Assembly: GCF_021391675.1 (NCBI RefSeq)
Contig: NZ_CP090095.1
Coordinates: 3,787,501 to 3,851,500, forward strand
DNA: 64,000 nt
DNA from: Neorhizobium galegae
GTDB taxonomy: Bacteria > Pseudomonadota > Alphaproteobacteria > Rhizobiales > Rhizobiaceae
Direction: 5' to 3'
The notes below the pieces were generated by a model, which ran no database searches, had not been told where the DNA came from, and saw only the letters and a program-made list of their open reading frames with translations. The translations under genes were made by a program, and so were the position numbers. Positions 1 to 9,041 of this stretch are shown here, piece by piece; position 1 is the stretch's first letter; each line of letters begins with the position of its first letter.

Positions 1-97
1 CTGGGCGCATCGCGACTATCTGCAGGGCTTCAAGTTCAGCCCGGTCCGCTTCACCGGTGAGGTCGACCTCTACCCGATGTGGGTGAAGGCCGAATAG
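1..97 (+). CDS. ABC transporter substrate-binding protein, C-terminal end (partial)
   Basis: Only the last 31 codons are in the window, in the frame beginning at base 2 and ending with TAG at 95-97. The residues include HRDYLQGFK and VDLYPMWVK, which fits the C-terminus of an oligopeptide-type (SBP_bac_5) periplasmic binding protein. This is inferred mainly from context: two Dpp-type permeases and a fused ATPase follow on the same strand after 106 bases. It would deliver a peptide, opine or oligosaccharide-like substrate to that transporter. The substrate cannot be judged from the fragment. Confidence 0.6.
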   Translation, partial: WAHRDYLQGFKFSPVRFTGEVDLYPMWVKAE

Positions 98-203
98 AAA
101 CTGGCTTGCGTCCCCTCTTGCAGCCAGCATGATGCGCATTGCCAGGCCATCCCAACCGGCCGGGCCATGCGCAGTTTTTAGAAGATAGCCACCGGAGAAG
201 ACG

Positions 204-1211
204 ATGTTGACATTCGCCTTCCGCAAAGTGCTGACGCTGGTCGGAACCATGATCGGCATTGCGGCACTCACCTTCGTCATCACCAATGTCGCTCCGGGCG
301 ATCCGGCACGTCTGGTCGCCGGCCCCAACGCGACCGAGGACATGGTGACGACGATCCGCACCGAATACGGCCTCGACAAGTCGCTGCCCGAGCAGTTCGT
401 CGTCTATATGGGCGACCTCGTCACCGGCGATCTCGGCAAGTCGATCGTCACCACCAGGCCGGTGCTGGAAGAAGTGCTGCGTTATGCGCCGGCAACGCTC
501 GAACTGGTCTTCGTCGCCATGGCGCTCGGCATCGTCGTCGGCGTGCCGATGGGAATGCTGTCGGCCGTCTACAAGGACGGGCCGATCGACCATGCGACCC
601 GCATCTTCTCGATCTCGGGCGTCGCGCTGCCGGCCTTCTGGTTCGGCATCATCCTGCAGCTGACATTCGCGGTCGATCTCGGCTGGCTGCCGGTCTCCGG
701 CCGTCTGCCGCTGGTTACCCGCCCGCCGCAGACCGTGACCGGCCTGCTGCTCGTCGATAGCCTGCTCGCCGGCCGGCTGGATACGTTCTGGACGTCGCTG
801 CGGCACATCATCCTTCCGGCGATCGTGCTCTCCTTCCCCTGCCTCGCCTCGATCCTTCGCGTCAACCGCGCCGAGATGATCGAAGTGCTGCAGTCCGACT
901 ACATCGTCGCGGCCCGCGCCCACGGCATCGGCTCGTTCCGCATCGTCGCCATCTACGCGCTGAAGAATGCGCTGCTGCCGACGCTGGCGATGATCGGTCT
1001 GCGCTTCGGTTGGATGCTCGGCTCGACCGTGCTGGTCGAAACCGTCTTCGATTGGCCCGGCATTGGGCTTTATGCCGTCTCCTCGGCGCTTTCATCGGAT
1101 TTCAAGCCCGTCATCGGCGTCACGCTGGTGATCGGCTTCTTCTTCATCGTCGCCAACACCCTTGTCGATCTCGCCTACGCGTGGATCGATCCCCGCCTCA
1201 GGAGCGCCTGA
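204..1211 (+). CDS. ABC transporter permease, DppB/OppB type
   Basis: 335-residue inner-membrane permease of a peptide/opine-type ABC importer. The first helix begins at about residue 10 and five or six hydrophobic segments follow. The conserved EAA-type cytoplasmic loop is near residues 230-250 (AARAHGIGSFR), where the ATPase docks. The C-terminal DLAYAWIDPRLR ending is typical of DppB. ATG at 204 is preceded by a GGAGAAG ribosome-binding site. The stop overlaps the start of the next permease (ATGA), so the genes are translationally coupled. Substrate unknown; in rhizobia such systems import dipeptides, opines, oligogalacturonides and other compounds. Confidence 0.92.
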   Translation: MLTFAFRKVLTLVGTMIGIAALTFVITNVAPGDPARLVAGPNATEDMVTTIRTEYGLDKSLPEQFVVYMGDLVTGDLGKSIVTTRPVLEEVLRYAPATLELVFVAMALGIVVGVPMGMLSAVYKDGPIDHATRIFSISGVALPAFWFGIILQLTFAVDLGWLPVSGRLPLVTRPPQTVTGLLLVDSLLAGRLDTFWTSLRHIILPAIVLSFPCLASILRVNRAEMIEVLQSDYIVAARAHGIGSFRIVAIYALKNALLPTLAMIGLRFGWMLGSTVLVETVFDWPGIGLYAVSSALSSDFKPVIGVTLVIGFFFIVANTLVDLAYAWIDPRLRSA

Positions 1212-2122
1212 TGACGACGCCCGTGGAACTCTCCCGACCCCTCACCTTCCGCGAACGGCATGAAAGCAAGATCCGCCAGTGGCGGCTCTATGCCCACATG
1301 TTCGGCAAGAGCTTCTCCTCCATGCTCGGCCTCGGCCTGGTCGTGCTCTTCCTCCTGCTTGCCGCCCTCGGACCATGGCTCGCGCCCTATCCGGAAGATA
1401 CGGTCGGTGCCTTCAACATGGCCAACAAGCTGATGGGGCCGAGCGCCGCCCACTGGTTCGGCACCGACGAGATGGGCAGCGACATCCTTTCGCGCGTCAT
1501 CATCGGCGCCCGCACCTCGCTGTGGATCGGCCTGATCATCACCGGCGTCGGTGCCGTGATCGGCGTGCCGCTCGGCATCATCGCCGGTTATCGCGGCGGC
1601 TGGGTGCGCGCCGTCATCATGCGCATCACCGAACTCTTCCTCGCCGTGCCGGGGCTTGCGCTTGCCCTGGCGATCGTCGCGGCGCTTGGTCCCGGCATCA
1701 CCAATTGCGTGGTCGCCTTGTCGCTCGTCTGGTGGCCGGGTTATGTGCGGCTGGTGGAGGCGAAGACGCTGTCCGTCAAGGAAGAGCTGTTCGTGGAATC
1801 GGCCCGCTCGATCGGCGCCAGGACGCCCTGGATCCTCTGGCACCATATCCTGCCGAACTGCATGTCGCCGATCATCGTCAAGATGAGCATGGACATGGGC
1901 ATGGCGATCCTGTCCGCGGCAAGCCTCGGCTTCATCGGCCTCGGCGCTCAGCCGCCGGCACCCGAATGGGGCGCGATGATCTCGGTCGCCCGCACCTACA
2001 TGCCGGACTGGTGGTGGTATTCACTCTTCCCCGGTGCCGCGATCTTCCTGACCGTGCTCGGCTTCAACCTTCTCGGCGACGGCCTGCGCGACATTCTCGA
2101 TCCCCGGAGCCGCGACCGATGA
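1211..2122 (+). CDS. ABC transporter permease, DppC/OppC type
   Basis: 303-residue second permease of the same importer. The start was set at ATG 1211 because it overlaps the preceding stop by four bases; an in-frame extension to 1010 lies inside the upstream gene. Typical DppC features are a long N-terminal cytoplasmic tail, a first helix at about residues 35-58, the GTDEMGSDILSR motif (the family's HxxGTDxxGRD region) and the EAA loop SARSIGARTPWI. It ends in GDGLRDILDPRSR, the family's usual C-terminus. Its stop overlaps the ATPase start by four bases. Confidence 0.93.
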   Translation: MTTPVELSRPLTFRERHESKIRQWRLYAHMFGKSFSSMLGLGLVVLFLLLAALGPWLAPYPEDTVGAFNMANKLMGPSAAHWFGTDEMGSDILSRVIIGARTSLWIGLIITGVGAVIGVPLGIIAGYRGGWVRAVIMRITELFLAVPGLALALAIVAALGPGITNCVVALSLVWWPGYVRLVEAKTLSVKEELFVESARSIGARTPWILWHHILPNCMSPIIVKMSMDMGMAILSAASLGFIGLGAQPPAPEWGAMISVARTYMPDWWWYSLFPGAAIFLTVLGFNLLGDGLRDILDPRSRDR

Positions 2123-3777
2123 CCGGACCTCTTCTCGATATCCAGAACTACCGGCTCGACATCGCCACGTTCGACGGCCCGGTGCATGTGCTGAAGGACA
2201 TCAACCTGACCGTCAACCGCGGCGATACGCTCGGCATCGTCGGCGAAAGCGGTTCCGGCAAGACGGTGCTGGTGCGCTCGGTGCTCGGCATCGGCCCGAA
2301 GGCCTCCAGGGTTGTCGAAGGCAGCATCGCCTTCGACGGACAGGACATCACCGCGCTCCCCGAAAAGGACTGGACGAAGATCCGCGGCATCCGCATCTCG
2401 ATGATCTTCCAGGACCCGATGACCTACCTGAACCCGCTCTTCACCATCGGGCAGCAGATTTCCGACGTGATCGCGGCGCATGAAAAGGCGGCCCGTCACG
2501 GCGTATCCTCGAAGGCTGCCCGCCGCGCCCGCACCGAGGACCTGCTTGACCAGGTCGGCCTGCCGAACCCGGCGATGTTGTTCGACCAGTATCCGCACCA
2601 GCTTTCCGGCGGCATGCGCCAGCGGGTGCTGATCGCCATGGCGCTGTCCGGCAAGCCGGATCTGCTGATCGCCGACGAACCGACGACGGCGCTCGACGTG
2701 ACGGTCCAGGCGCAGGTGCTCGACCTCATCAATTCGCTGGTCGCAAAACTCAACCTCACCGTCATCATGATCAGCCACGATATCGGCGCGATCGCCACGA
2801 TCGCGAAGCGTTGCGCGGTCATGTACAAGGGCGAGATCGTCGAACAGGGCCTGACGGCGGATATCCTCAGCGCCCCCAAGCACGAATACACCAGGCGCCT
2901 GCTCGCCGCCGTGCCGGACATCGACACCGCCGCAAAGGTTGCCGCCGAACCGGCGGGCGACAAACCTGCGAAACCCGGCGCGCTTCTGGAAGCGATCGAC
3001 CTCAGAAAAGTCTATCGCAGCCAATCGGGGAGCGAGGTGACGGCGGTCGACGGTATCAACCTGTCTGTCGCAACCGGCGAGATCTTCGGCGTGGTCGGTG
3101 AATCCGGTTCCGGCAAGTCGACGCTGGCGCGCATGCTGCTGCGGCTGATCGAGCCCACCTCCGGCGACATCATCTTCGACGGCAGGAACATTTCCGGCCT
3201 GACCGGCGAACCCCTGCGGTTGATGCGCCGGCACATGCAGTTCGTTTTCCAGAACCCGCATTCGGCGCTCAACGGCCGCCACACGATCGGCGATGCGATC
3301 GGCGAGCCGCTGCGCATCCAGACAAGCATGGGCCGCCGCGATATCGAGGCGCGCGTCGAAGCGCTGCTCGACATCGTCCAGCTGCCGAAAATGTTCAAAT
3401 ACCGTTATCCGCACGAACTGTCCGGCGGCCAGAAGCAGCGCATCTGCATCGCCCGCGCCATCGCCCTCAATCCGCGCCTGCTGATCCTCGACGAGCCCAC
3501 CTCCGCGCTCGACATCTCGGTACAGGCGCAAGTGCTCGATTTCCTGCAGGAACTGCGCGCCGAGCTCGACCTCACCTACGTCTTCATCTCGCACAACCTC
3601 GCCGTCATCCGGCAGATCTGCGACCGGACCATCGTGATGAAACGCGGCGAGATCGTCGAACAGGGCGAGACCGAACGTCTCTTCCTGTCGCCGCAGCACG
3701 AATACACGAGGGCGCTGATCGAAAGCGGACGCAAAACCTCGCGGGCGGCAAATTTGTCGGCTCCCGCCGGTTTGTGA
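2119..3777 (+). CDS. ABC transporter ATP-binding protein, fused DppD-DppF
   Basis: 552-residue protein with two complete ABC domains, a common fused form in rhizobial peptide-type importers. Domain 1 has Walker A GESGSGKTVL, signature LSGGMRQRV and Walker B LLIADEPTT. Domain 2 starts near residue 290 with Walker A GESGSGKSTL, signature LSGGQKQRI and Walker B LLILDEPTS. A linker rich in Ala, Pro and Lys (about residues 270-290) joins them. Start ATG 2119 overlaps the DppC stop. It powers the importer at 1-2122 from the cytoplasmic side. It closes the operon; no clear terminator was seen before 3890. Confidence 0.93.
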   Translation: MTGPLLDIQNYRLDIATFDGPVHVLKDINLTVNRGDTLGIVGESGSGKTVLVRSVLGIGPKASRVVEGSIAFDGQDITALPEKDWTKIRGIRISMIFQDPMTYLNPLFTIGQQISDVIAAHEKAARHGVSSKAARRARTEDLLDQVGLPNPAMLFDQYPHQLSGGMRQRVLIAMALSGKPDLLIADEPTTALDVTVQAQVLDLINSLVAKLNLTVIMISHDIGAIATIAKRCAVMYKGEIVEQGLTADILSAPKHEYTRRLLAAVPDIDTAAKVAAEPAGDKPAKPGALLEAIDLRKVYRSQSGSEVTAVDGINLSVATGEIFGVVGESGSGKSTLARMLLRLIEPTSGDIIFDGRNISGLTGEPLRLMRRHMQFVFQNPHSALNGRHTIGDAIGEPLRIQTSMGRRDIEARVEALLDIVQLPKMFKYRYPHELSGGQKQRICIARAIALNPRLLILDEPTSALDISVQAQVLDFLQELRAELDLTYVFISHNLAVIRQICDRTIVMKRGEIVEQGETERLFLSPQHEYTRALIESGRKTSRAANLSAPAGL

Positions 3778-3890
3778 GGAAACGTGTTCGATTAGTCCGA
3801 AAAAATAATTGTGCAGTGCAGCAACGTGACCCATATAGGGGACGTTGTCACTGATCACTGCCATCCCGGTAATGATTGCCAGGAGCCATT

Positions 3891-4973
3891 ATGAGATCGT
3901 TGTCGGATACGCTGGAGCGGCTTGCTCGCTTGAAATCACTGGATCGCGAGCACACCGACACGCCCAGCAATCTAGAGGAACTGAGCACTTTCGGATCCAA
4001 TCCCGGAGCACTGGCCGCCAGGATATATATCCCCTCCCTGCTTCCCAAACGCCCGGCCCTCGTCGTCGTTCTCCACGGATGCACGCAGACCGCCTCCGGT
4101 TATGACCACGGCGCCGGATGGTCGAAACTCGCCGAACGCCACGGCTTCGCGGTCCTCCTGCCCGAACAGGTGCGGGCCAACAACGGCAATCTCTGCTTCA
4201 ACTGGTTCGTTCCGGGCGACACGCACCGCGGCCAGGGCGAAGCGCACTCGATCCGCCAGATGATCGATGCCGTGGTCTCCCGGCACGGGATCGACACCTC
4301 GCGCATCTATGTGAGCGGCTTGTCAGCAGGTGGCGGGATGGCCAACGTCATGCTCGCCACATATCCTGAGATATTCGCAGGTGGCGCAATCATCGCAGGA
4401 CTGCCCTATGGCGTCGCCGCCACCGTTCCCGAAGCATTCGACCGGATGCGGGGACAAGGCTTGCCCGCCCCATCGACGCTGCAGTCGCGGTTGAAAACCG
4501 CTTCCTCCCATCAAGGACCTTGGCCGACCATCTCCGTGTGGCACGGCACCCAGGACAACACGGTGGCAGTCGCGAACGCGGCGGCGATCATCGACCAGTG
4601 GCGAGCTGTTCATGGCGTGGGCTCGCGGCCGGACCTGGAAGAAACGGTGGACGGTCAGTCGCATGCCGTCTGGAAGGATGCCCGCGGCAGGCAAGCCATC
4701 GAATATTACAGCATTGCCGGAATGGGCCACGGAACGCCGATCGATCCGGCGCTCGGCGACGAGAACGCCGCGCCTTATCTGCTGGATGTCGGCATATCGT
4801 CGACGCTTCATTCGGCAAAAAGCTGGGGCCTGCTTCGCGAAGGCGTAGAGCCGTTGCGGGCAAAGACCGGCGGCCCCAAGCGGGCATCGGCTTCTTCCCA
4901 GGAAGCAAAAGAGCCTGAAGGTATCCAGCAGATCATCGAGAATGCACTTCGCATGGCTGGCCTGATGCGCTGA
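3891..4973 (+). CDS. PHB depolymerase family esterase (alpha/beta hydrolase)
   Basis: 360-residue alpha/beta hydrolase of the LpqC/PHB-depolymerase esterase family, which cleaves short-chain polyhydroxyalkanoate or feruloyl-type esters. The oxyanion-hole segment VVVLHGCTQTASGYD is near residues 57-72, and the nucleophile is Ser145 in GLSAGGG. A catalytic His is likely in the GMGHG segment near residue 280. ATG 3891 is preceded by AGGAG at 3881-3885; an upstream TTG in the same frame has no better site. No clear signal peptide is visible, unlike secreted members, so it may act inside the cell. It appears monocistronic, and the convergent pseudoazurin gene lies downstream. Natural substrate uncertain. 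Confidence 0.85.
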   Translation: MRSLSDTLERLARLKSLDREHTDTPSNLEELSTFGSNPGALAARIYIPSLLPKRPALVVVLHGCTQTASGYDHGAGWSKLAERHGFAVLLPEQVRANNGNLCFNWFVPGDTHRGQGEAHSIRQMIDAVVSRHGIDTSRIYVSGLSAGGGMANVMLATYPEIFAGGAIIAGLPYGVAATVPEAFDRMRGQGLPAPSTLQSRLKTASSHQGPWPTISVWHGTQDNTVAVANAAAIIDQWRAVHGVGSRPDLEETVDGQSHAVWKDARGRQAIEYYSIAGMGHGTPIDPALGDENAAPYLLDVGISSTLHSAKSWGLLREGVEPLRAKTGGPKRASASSQEAKEPEGIQQIIENALRMAGLMR

Positions 4974-4983
4974 CAAGGCCGGA

Positions 4984-5028
4984 AAAATAAGCGCGGCGGC
5001 GGCCAGGGTAGAGGGAATGGCCGCCGCC
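4984..5028 (-). terminator. Rho-independent terminator of the pseudoazurin gene
   Basis: Arms GGCGGCGGCC (4995-5004) and GGCCGCCGCC (5019-5028) are perfect complements with a 14-base loop. On the minus strand the stem is followed by GCGCTTATTTTT, a U-rich tract. It sits between the convergent esterase and pseudoazurin genes and may stop both transcripts, but the U-tract favours the minus strand. Confidence 0.75.
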
Positions 5029-5040
5029 GGATGCTCCGGC

Positions 5041-5487
5041 TTAAACGCCGGAAGCAGCGATATCCGCGTCGAGACGTTCGCGAGCCTTTTTGGGCAGTTT
5101 CGCGGTTTTGATGGCCTCCAGGTTGGCAGGAGCGTTGCCGACAACGATGAGGCCGATCATGCCCATGCCGACATGCGGCGCGCATTTCACGGCATAAGCG
5201 CCCTCGACGTCGAACGTGATCTTCACGCTTTCGTTCATCTGGCCCTTGAAAGGCTTTGCGCCTTGCGGGATCAGCCCGTCGATGGTTTCAGCGTTGTGGG
5301 ACTTGTCGGTCGGGATGAAGGTGACGGTGTCGCCCTTGGCGACCTTGAGGGAACTCGGCTCGAATACCATCGCGCCGTCCTTGCCCTTGTTGAGCATTTG
5401 CACTTCGAAATCGGCAGCCGAAGCCACCGTCGCACAGACAGCCGCAGCGATCACCGCGCCGACCAGGGATGCCAAAATCTTCTTCAT
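5041..5487 (-). CDS. Pseudoazurin (type 1 blue copper protein)
   Basis: 148-residue periplasmic cupredoxin that donates electrons to copper nitrite reductase. A Sec signal peptide ends at about [12 protein letters not shown], and the mature protein begins [11 protein letters not shown]. Numbered from the first possible Met (5493), the copper ligands are His66 (KSHNAE), Cys104 and His107 (KCAPH) and Met112, the standard His-Cys-His-Met set. The start is placed at 5487 rather than 5493 because AAGGAG lies only one base from the first ATG but about eight bases from the second. A conserved-type TTG-N8-CAA box lies upstream. The partner nirK is 1.1 kb away on the same strand. Confidence 0.93.
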   Translation of the reverse strand: MKKILASLVGAVIAAAVCATVASAADFEVQMLNKGKDGAMVFEPSSLKVAKGDTVTFIPTDKSHNAETIDGLIPQGAKPFKGQMNESVKITFDVEGAYAVKCAPHVGMGMIGLIVVGNAPANLEAIKTAKLPKKARERLDADIAASGV

Positions 5488-5556
5488 TTTCATACTCCTT
5501 TTCTGGAAGCCGTCGGCTTCGTTGAATTCACACTAGAGCAAAAAAACCGGTCCTCT

Positions 5557-5570
5557 TTGACCTGCGACAA
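5557..5570. promoter_or_regulatory. FNR/NnrR-type box upstream of pseudoazurin
   Basis: TTGACCTGCGACAA has the TTG-N8-CAA spacing of CRP/FNR-family sites (FNR, FixK, NnrR). Its centre is about 76 bases upstream of the pseudoazurin start, compatible with a class II position near -41. A similar sequence precedes nirK (7833-7846), and another TTG-N8-CAA site precedes hemN (40471-40484). Regulation by oxygen limitation or nitric oxide is inferred. Confidence 0.65.
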
Positions 5571-5626
5571 ACGGTTCGGAGTTTGCTCGCGGCCCGCTTT
5601 GACGTCGGGCTGGGCGCGGATCACGA

Positions 5627-6532
5627 TCACGTTGTCCAACCCGCCTGGCGAAGCGTCTTGAGAAGTGGCGCATACCACCGGGTGGACTTGACCAGGCGGA
5701 AGCCCAGATTGTCCGGCGGCGTCCCGACCGCGCAGCCACCGCCTTTCGGATCGCGGATGAAGGAACTCATCGGCGAGCGATGCGGGCCCACGGTCACGTA
5801 GACGCCGCAGATCTCCTCGGAGGCGCGAACGGACCCGTTCACGTAAAGATGGACCCTGCGATGGCAGGTGGAGGTCCATTCCCAGATGTTGCCGCCAAAG
5901 TCAGCCAGGCCATATTCGTTCTCCCCGAAGCTTCCCGTCGGCCGGGGCACGGGATCGCCGGTGGCCCGCTCGCGCGCTTCGCGCTCGTAGTCGGCAAGCC
6001 ACCGCAGCGCGGGGTTCTTGCTGTCCGTATCGAGGCCGAGAGCATCGTCCGGGAACCTCTTGCCCGCGGCCTGAGCCAGTTGTTCGTCGGTTGGCAGGGT
6101 CCAGTATTCGCCGGTTACCTCCGAGAGCCAGCGGGTGTAAGCCGTGGCATCGTCGAAGCTCACGCCAGTGGCGGGAACGTCCGGCCTCGACGAGATCGCT
6201 TCAGAGGATTTGCAGGCGCCCGCGGCGACGCACTCCCGGTATTCCGAGGCGGTGACGTGGTTTTTCATGATAGTAAGGCTCGACGCCGTTACCACCGTCT
6301 TCATCGGCGGATCGATAGGCGCCGTGCCCTTCAGAAACTCTCCATCGCTCCTGTAACTGTAGCTGCGAGGAGGAACAACGACGGTTGCCGGCTCATAAAC
6401 CGCGCCCTCTGGGGGCGCGGGCTTCATGAAACCCACCTGGTGGAAGATACCCGCCGCCAGCACGGCGATCAGCGTGATCGGAAGCCCGGTATGGAGGAGC
6501 GAGAGCTTTGGCCTGTCGTATGTCCATCGCAT
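5627..6532 (-). CDS. nirV: NirV, formylglycine-generating-enzyme-fold protein linked to nitrite reductase
   Basis: 301-residue protein with one N-terminal membrane anchor (about residues 13-37) followed by a SUMF1/formylglycine-generating-enzyme-type domain. Family motifs visible are MKNHVTASEYRECV near residue 90, PVSFDDATAY-like residues (GVSFDDATAYTRWL), LPTDEQ and the C-terminal GNIWEWTSTC and NLGFRLVKS. NirV is the usual neighbour of nirK in rhizobia and other alphaproteobacteria; its precise role in maturation is not established. The start at 6532 is chosen because GGGAGG precedes that ATG; the longer frame to 6598 has no good site. It lies 84 bases after nirK, probably in one operon. 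Confidence 0.88.
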   Translation of the reverse strand: MRWTYDRPKLSLLHTGLPITLIAVLAAGIFHQVGFMKPAPPEGAVYEPATVVVPPRSYSYRSDGEFLKGTAPIDPPMKTVVTASSLTIMKNHVTASEYRECVAAGACKSSEAISSRPDVPATGVSFDDATAYTRWLSEVTGEYWTLPTDEQLAQAAGKRFPDDALGLDTDSKNPALRWLADYEREARERATGDPVPRPTGSFGENEYGLADFGGNIWEWTSTCHRRVHLYVNGSVRASEEICGVYVTVGPHRSPMSSFIRDPKGGGCAVGTPPDNLGFRLVKSTRWYAPLLKTLRQAGWTT

Positions 6533-6616
6533 GTTCGCCTCCCGAGGCGAAATCTGGCTTGCAGGGGATGAAGGCCGGCCGGGGGCATGCACATTCATGC
6601 GCCCGGCCGTTTCCGA

Positions 6617-7750
6617 TCAGGTGCCGCTCGGCGCCAGGACCGACGTCATCAAGTCGTCGTTCCAATCACCGGTGACCTTGAAATGTGCCGCAGCGCCCAG
6701 TTCGAAGGCCTCGATCAGGTTGTGGTTGACGTAGGCGTATATGCCGGGCTGCTGGAAGGTGTAGAACGCAGCGCCTGCTGCTCCGCCCGGAATGAACCAT
6801 GTTTCCTGGTCGAGTTCCGGAGGGTTGGCGAACTTGCCCGTAGCCCAGACATAGTCGCCGTGCCCGCCTATAAGGTGAGGCCGCGTGTCGCGGTTTGCCT
6901 GCGAATGGACGATGAGCACCTTCTCGTTGACGGCGGCCGTCATGGCGTCCTGGCCCGTCAAGGCGCCGACCGCCCCGTTGAAGACGATATGCGTCGGGGT
7001 CAGCGTCCGCATCACCTTGAGCGTGTCTTCATAGGCTTCGCCGGCGCTGTCGTATTTCTTGAACTTGCCGTTCTCGTCGCGCGGGACGTAGAAATCCTGT
7101 TCACCCACGTAGTAGATCTTGTCGTAGGTCAGCGGTTTCCCGTTGCCGTCCTTGAGGCCATCGCGCGGGAGCACCATGATGGCACCGTTCATGCCCGAGG
7201 TAACGTGCCACGGCACCATTCCGGGAGGCGCGCAGTGGTAAACGAAGACGCCGGCCTTGGTTGCCTTGAACCTGAGAATAGTCTTCTCGCCGGGGTTCAC
7301 CACCGTCAGCGCTCCGCCGCCCAGGGCGCCGGTGGCCGAGTGGAAGTCGATATTGTGCTGGAGTTCGTTCGTGTCGGGGTTGATGAGGGTGAGCTCGACA
7401 TAGTCGTCCTGATGGACAACCATGAGCGGACCCGGAACCGACCCATCGAAGGTCATCGCATTGATTTCGGTGCCTTCCTTGTCGATGACGAGCTTCTTCT
7501 CCTGGATGGTCAGCGTAAATTCGACGACCTTCGGCGGGCCATCGGCTTTCTGAGCATGGGCATGGACGAAAGGCGGATTTACGAGCTCGATCTTCTCGCG
7601 GCGGAGGCGCGAGAGGTCGCCCGGTTTCATCTTTGCGGGAGGCGCTTCGTCCGCGTGGGCAAAGGAAGCCTGCACGACAGGTGCGATCGCGCCAACGAAG
7701 GCTGCCCCCGCAAGGATCGAGCGTCTGGTCATCTGAATCTTGTCGGTCAT
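6617..7750 (-). CDS. nirK: Copper-containing nitrite reductase (NO-forming)
   Basis: 377-residue periplasmic enzyme reducing nitrite to nitric oxide. It has a Tat signal (MTRRSILAG, hydrophobic stretch, cleavage near ASFAHA) and two cupredoxin domains. Copper ligands are visible: His132 and His137 in HNIDFH, His172-Cys173 in YHCAPPG, His182 and Met187 in WHVTSGMNG, plus later His residues in PTHIVFNG and [11 protein letters not shown] for the type 2 centre and active site. These fit class I NirK. The start at 7750 follows AGGAAAG; an upstream in-frame Met gives an unlikely extension. It is followed by nirV, with pseudoazurin beyond. No nitric oxide reductase is in the window. Confidence 0.97.
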   Translation of the reverse strand: MTDKIQMTRRSILAGAAFVGAIAPVVQASFAHADEAPPAKMKPGDLSRLRREKIELVNPPFVHAHAQKADGPPKVVEFTLTIQEKKLVIDKEGTEINAMTFDGSVPGPLMVVHQDDYVELTLINPDTNELQHNIDFHSATGALGGGALTVVNPGEKTILRFKATKAGVFVYHCAPPGMVPWHVTSGMNGAIMVLPRDGLKDGNGKPLTYDKIYYVGEQDFYVPRDENGKFKKYDSAGEAYEDTLKVMRTLTPTHIVFNGAVGALTGQDAMTAAVNEKVLIVHSQANRDTRPHLIGGHGDYVWATGKFANPPELDQETWFIPGGAAGAAFYTFQQPGIYAYVNHNLIEAFELGAAAHFKVTGDWNDDLMTSVLAPSGT

Positions 7751-7832
7751 GGTTTCTTTCCTTCGGAACAAGGGGCGGAGTAAATCGCCGTCCTCTGGAA
7801 ATAGAATTTATGTCTACACCGACCTCTTCTCT

Positions 7833-7846
7833 TTGACGTGAAACAA
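7833..7846. promoter_or_regulatory. FNR/NnrR-type box upstream of nirK
   Basis: TTGACGTGAAACAA matches TTG-N8-CAA and shares TTGAC and ACAA with the box before pseudoazurin. Its centre is about 90 bases upstream of the nirK start. It is consistent with NnrR or FNR/FixK control known for nirK in rhizobia; the actual regulator is not encoded in this window. Confidence 0.68.
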
Positions 7847-7954
7847 ACAGGCGATGGGCATTTGCTTGCGCTTTCACAAGAAAACGGGGGAATTTCCTAT
7901 GCGCGGCTGGCTGTGAAAGTATCGCCGGCAGATTCGAGCTTCGTGTTCTTCAGC

Positions 7955-9034
7955 CTAAAGAGCGTGGCGGTGGATCGAATCCCGGTCCAAGTGCATGCCC
8001 CAGCCAGGGGCGTCCGGGATCTGGGCCGTCCCATCGACGAGCTTTATCTTCTCCTCGTAGAGCGGCGTGAACCATTCCACGTATTCCAGGGAATGGGCGG
8101 TCGGGACATGCGCCAGCAGCTGCAGGCTCATTTCGGGGAAAAGATGCGACGAGATCGGCAGATCAAAGCTTGCCGCCAGAGCGCCGACGCGGGAAAATTC
8201 GGTGACGCCGCCAACCCGCTGGAGATCCGGCATGAGAATGGAAGCGGCACCCGTCTCGATCATCCGCCGGAAACCGTAACGCGTATATTCATTCTCACCG
8301 GACGCGATCGGCATGCGCAGGGCTTTTGCCACCTTGGCCGAATCCTCCAATGCGTGGGCCGGCACCGGCTCCTCGAACCAGACGATGTCAAACGGCGCCA
8401 GCGCGTCGCCGAGCCTGATCGCCGCATCGACGCCGAGCACCTGGTTGGCATCGATCATCAACCCGATATCGCTGCCGATCGCCGCCCGAACTGCCTTCAC
8501 GCGCGGCAGGTCGACATCGACCCGCCCCGCAAGCCGCAGCTTCATCGCCTTGAAGCCGGCTGCGACAAACCCTTCCGCCTGCCGGACAAGCGAAGGAATA
8601 TCCTGGGTCAGCCAGAGGCCGCCGCTCGCATAGGCCGGAATGGTTTCCCGGCACCGGCCCAGCATCCGCGAGATCGAAAGCCCGGAGCGCTTGGCTCTCA
8701 GATCCCACATGGCACCATCGATCGCCGAAATGCCCATGATCGAGACGCCGGTGAAACCGATGAAATTGATACGCCGCCAGGCGTCCTGCCAGAAGGCGCC
8801 CGTATCGTCCGGGTCGCGCCCGATCACCGCATCCCGCAGCACATGCACCATGCTGTCCAGAAGCTTCAGCTGTTCCGGTCGGATGGTGAAGATCAGGTTT
8901 TCGCCCTGCAATCCTTCGTCGGTGACGAGATCGACCACGATGCAGGAGAATTGATGAATGGTCGCCGTGGCATTGCCGAGCGGCTCTGTAAGCGGCAGGG
9001 TGACGGCGGTGGTGGTGAGATCGGTGATTTTCAT
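7955..9034 (-). CDS. Enolase-superfamily (mandelate racemase/muconate lactonizing type) sugar-acid enzyme
   Basis: 359-residue two-domain protein: an N-terminal capping domain (about 1-125) and a TIM barrel. Magnesium ligands are probably Asp195 (MIDANQ), Glu221/222 (WFEEP) and Glu247 (SGENE). Acid/base candidates are Lys165 in KAMKLR (a K-x-R rather than K-x-K arrangement) and His297 in SSHLFPE, so it belongs to the mandelate racemase group. It probably dehydrates or isomerises an aldonate, aldarate or aldarolactone. It lies eight bases after a uronate-dehydrogenase-like gene in the same operon, which suggests action on the aldarolactone product. Exact substrate unknown. Confidence 0.85.
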   Translation of the reverse strand: MKITDLTTTAVTLPLTEPLGNATATIHQFSCIVVDLVTDEGLQGENLIFTIRPEQLKLLDSMVHVLRDAVIGRDPDDTGAFWQDAWRRINFIGFTGVSIMGISAIDGAMWDLRAKRSGLSISRMLGRCRETIPAYASGGLWLTQDIPSLVRQAEGFVAAGFKAMKLRLAGRVDVDLPRVKAVRAAIGSDIGLMIDANQVLGVDAAIRLGDALAPFDIVWFEEPVPAHALEDSAKVAKALRMPIASGENEYTRYGFRRMIETGAASILMPDLQRVGGVTEFSRVGALAASFDLPISSHLFPEMSLQLLAHVPTAHSLEYVEWFTPLYEEKIKLVDGTAQIPDAPGWGMHLDRDSIHRHAL

Positions 9035-9041
9035 GGGATCG

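Noticed and set aside
1996..3864. 622-residue minus-strand open frame opposite the fused ATPase gene
   Set aside because: It is rich in Arg, Asp, His and Gln in the pattern of a reverse-strand shadow and contains no family motif; the plus strand has clear ABC motifs.
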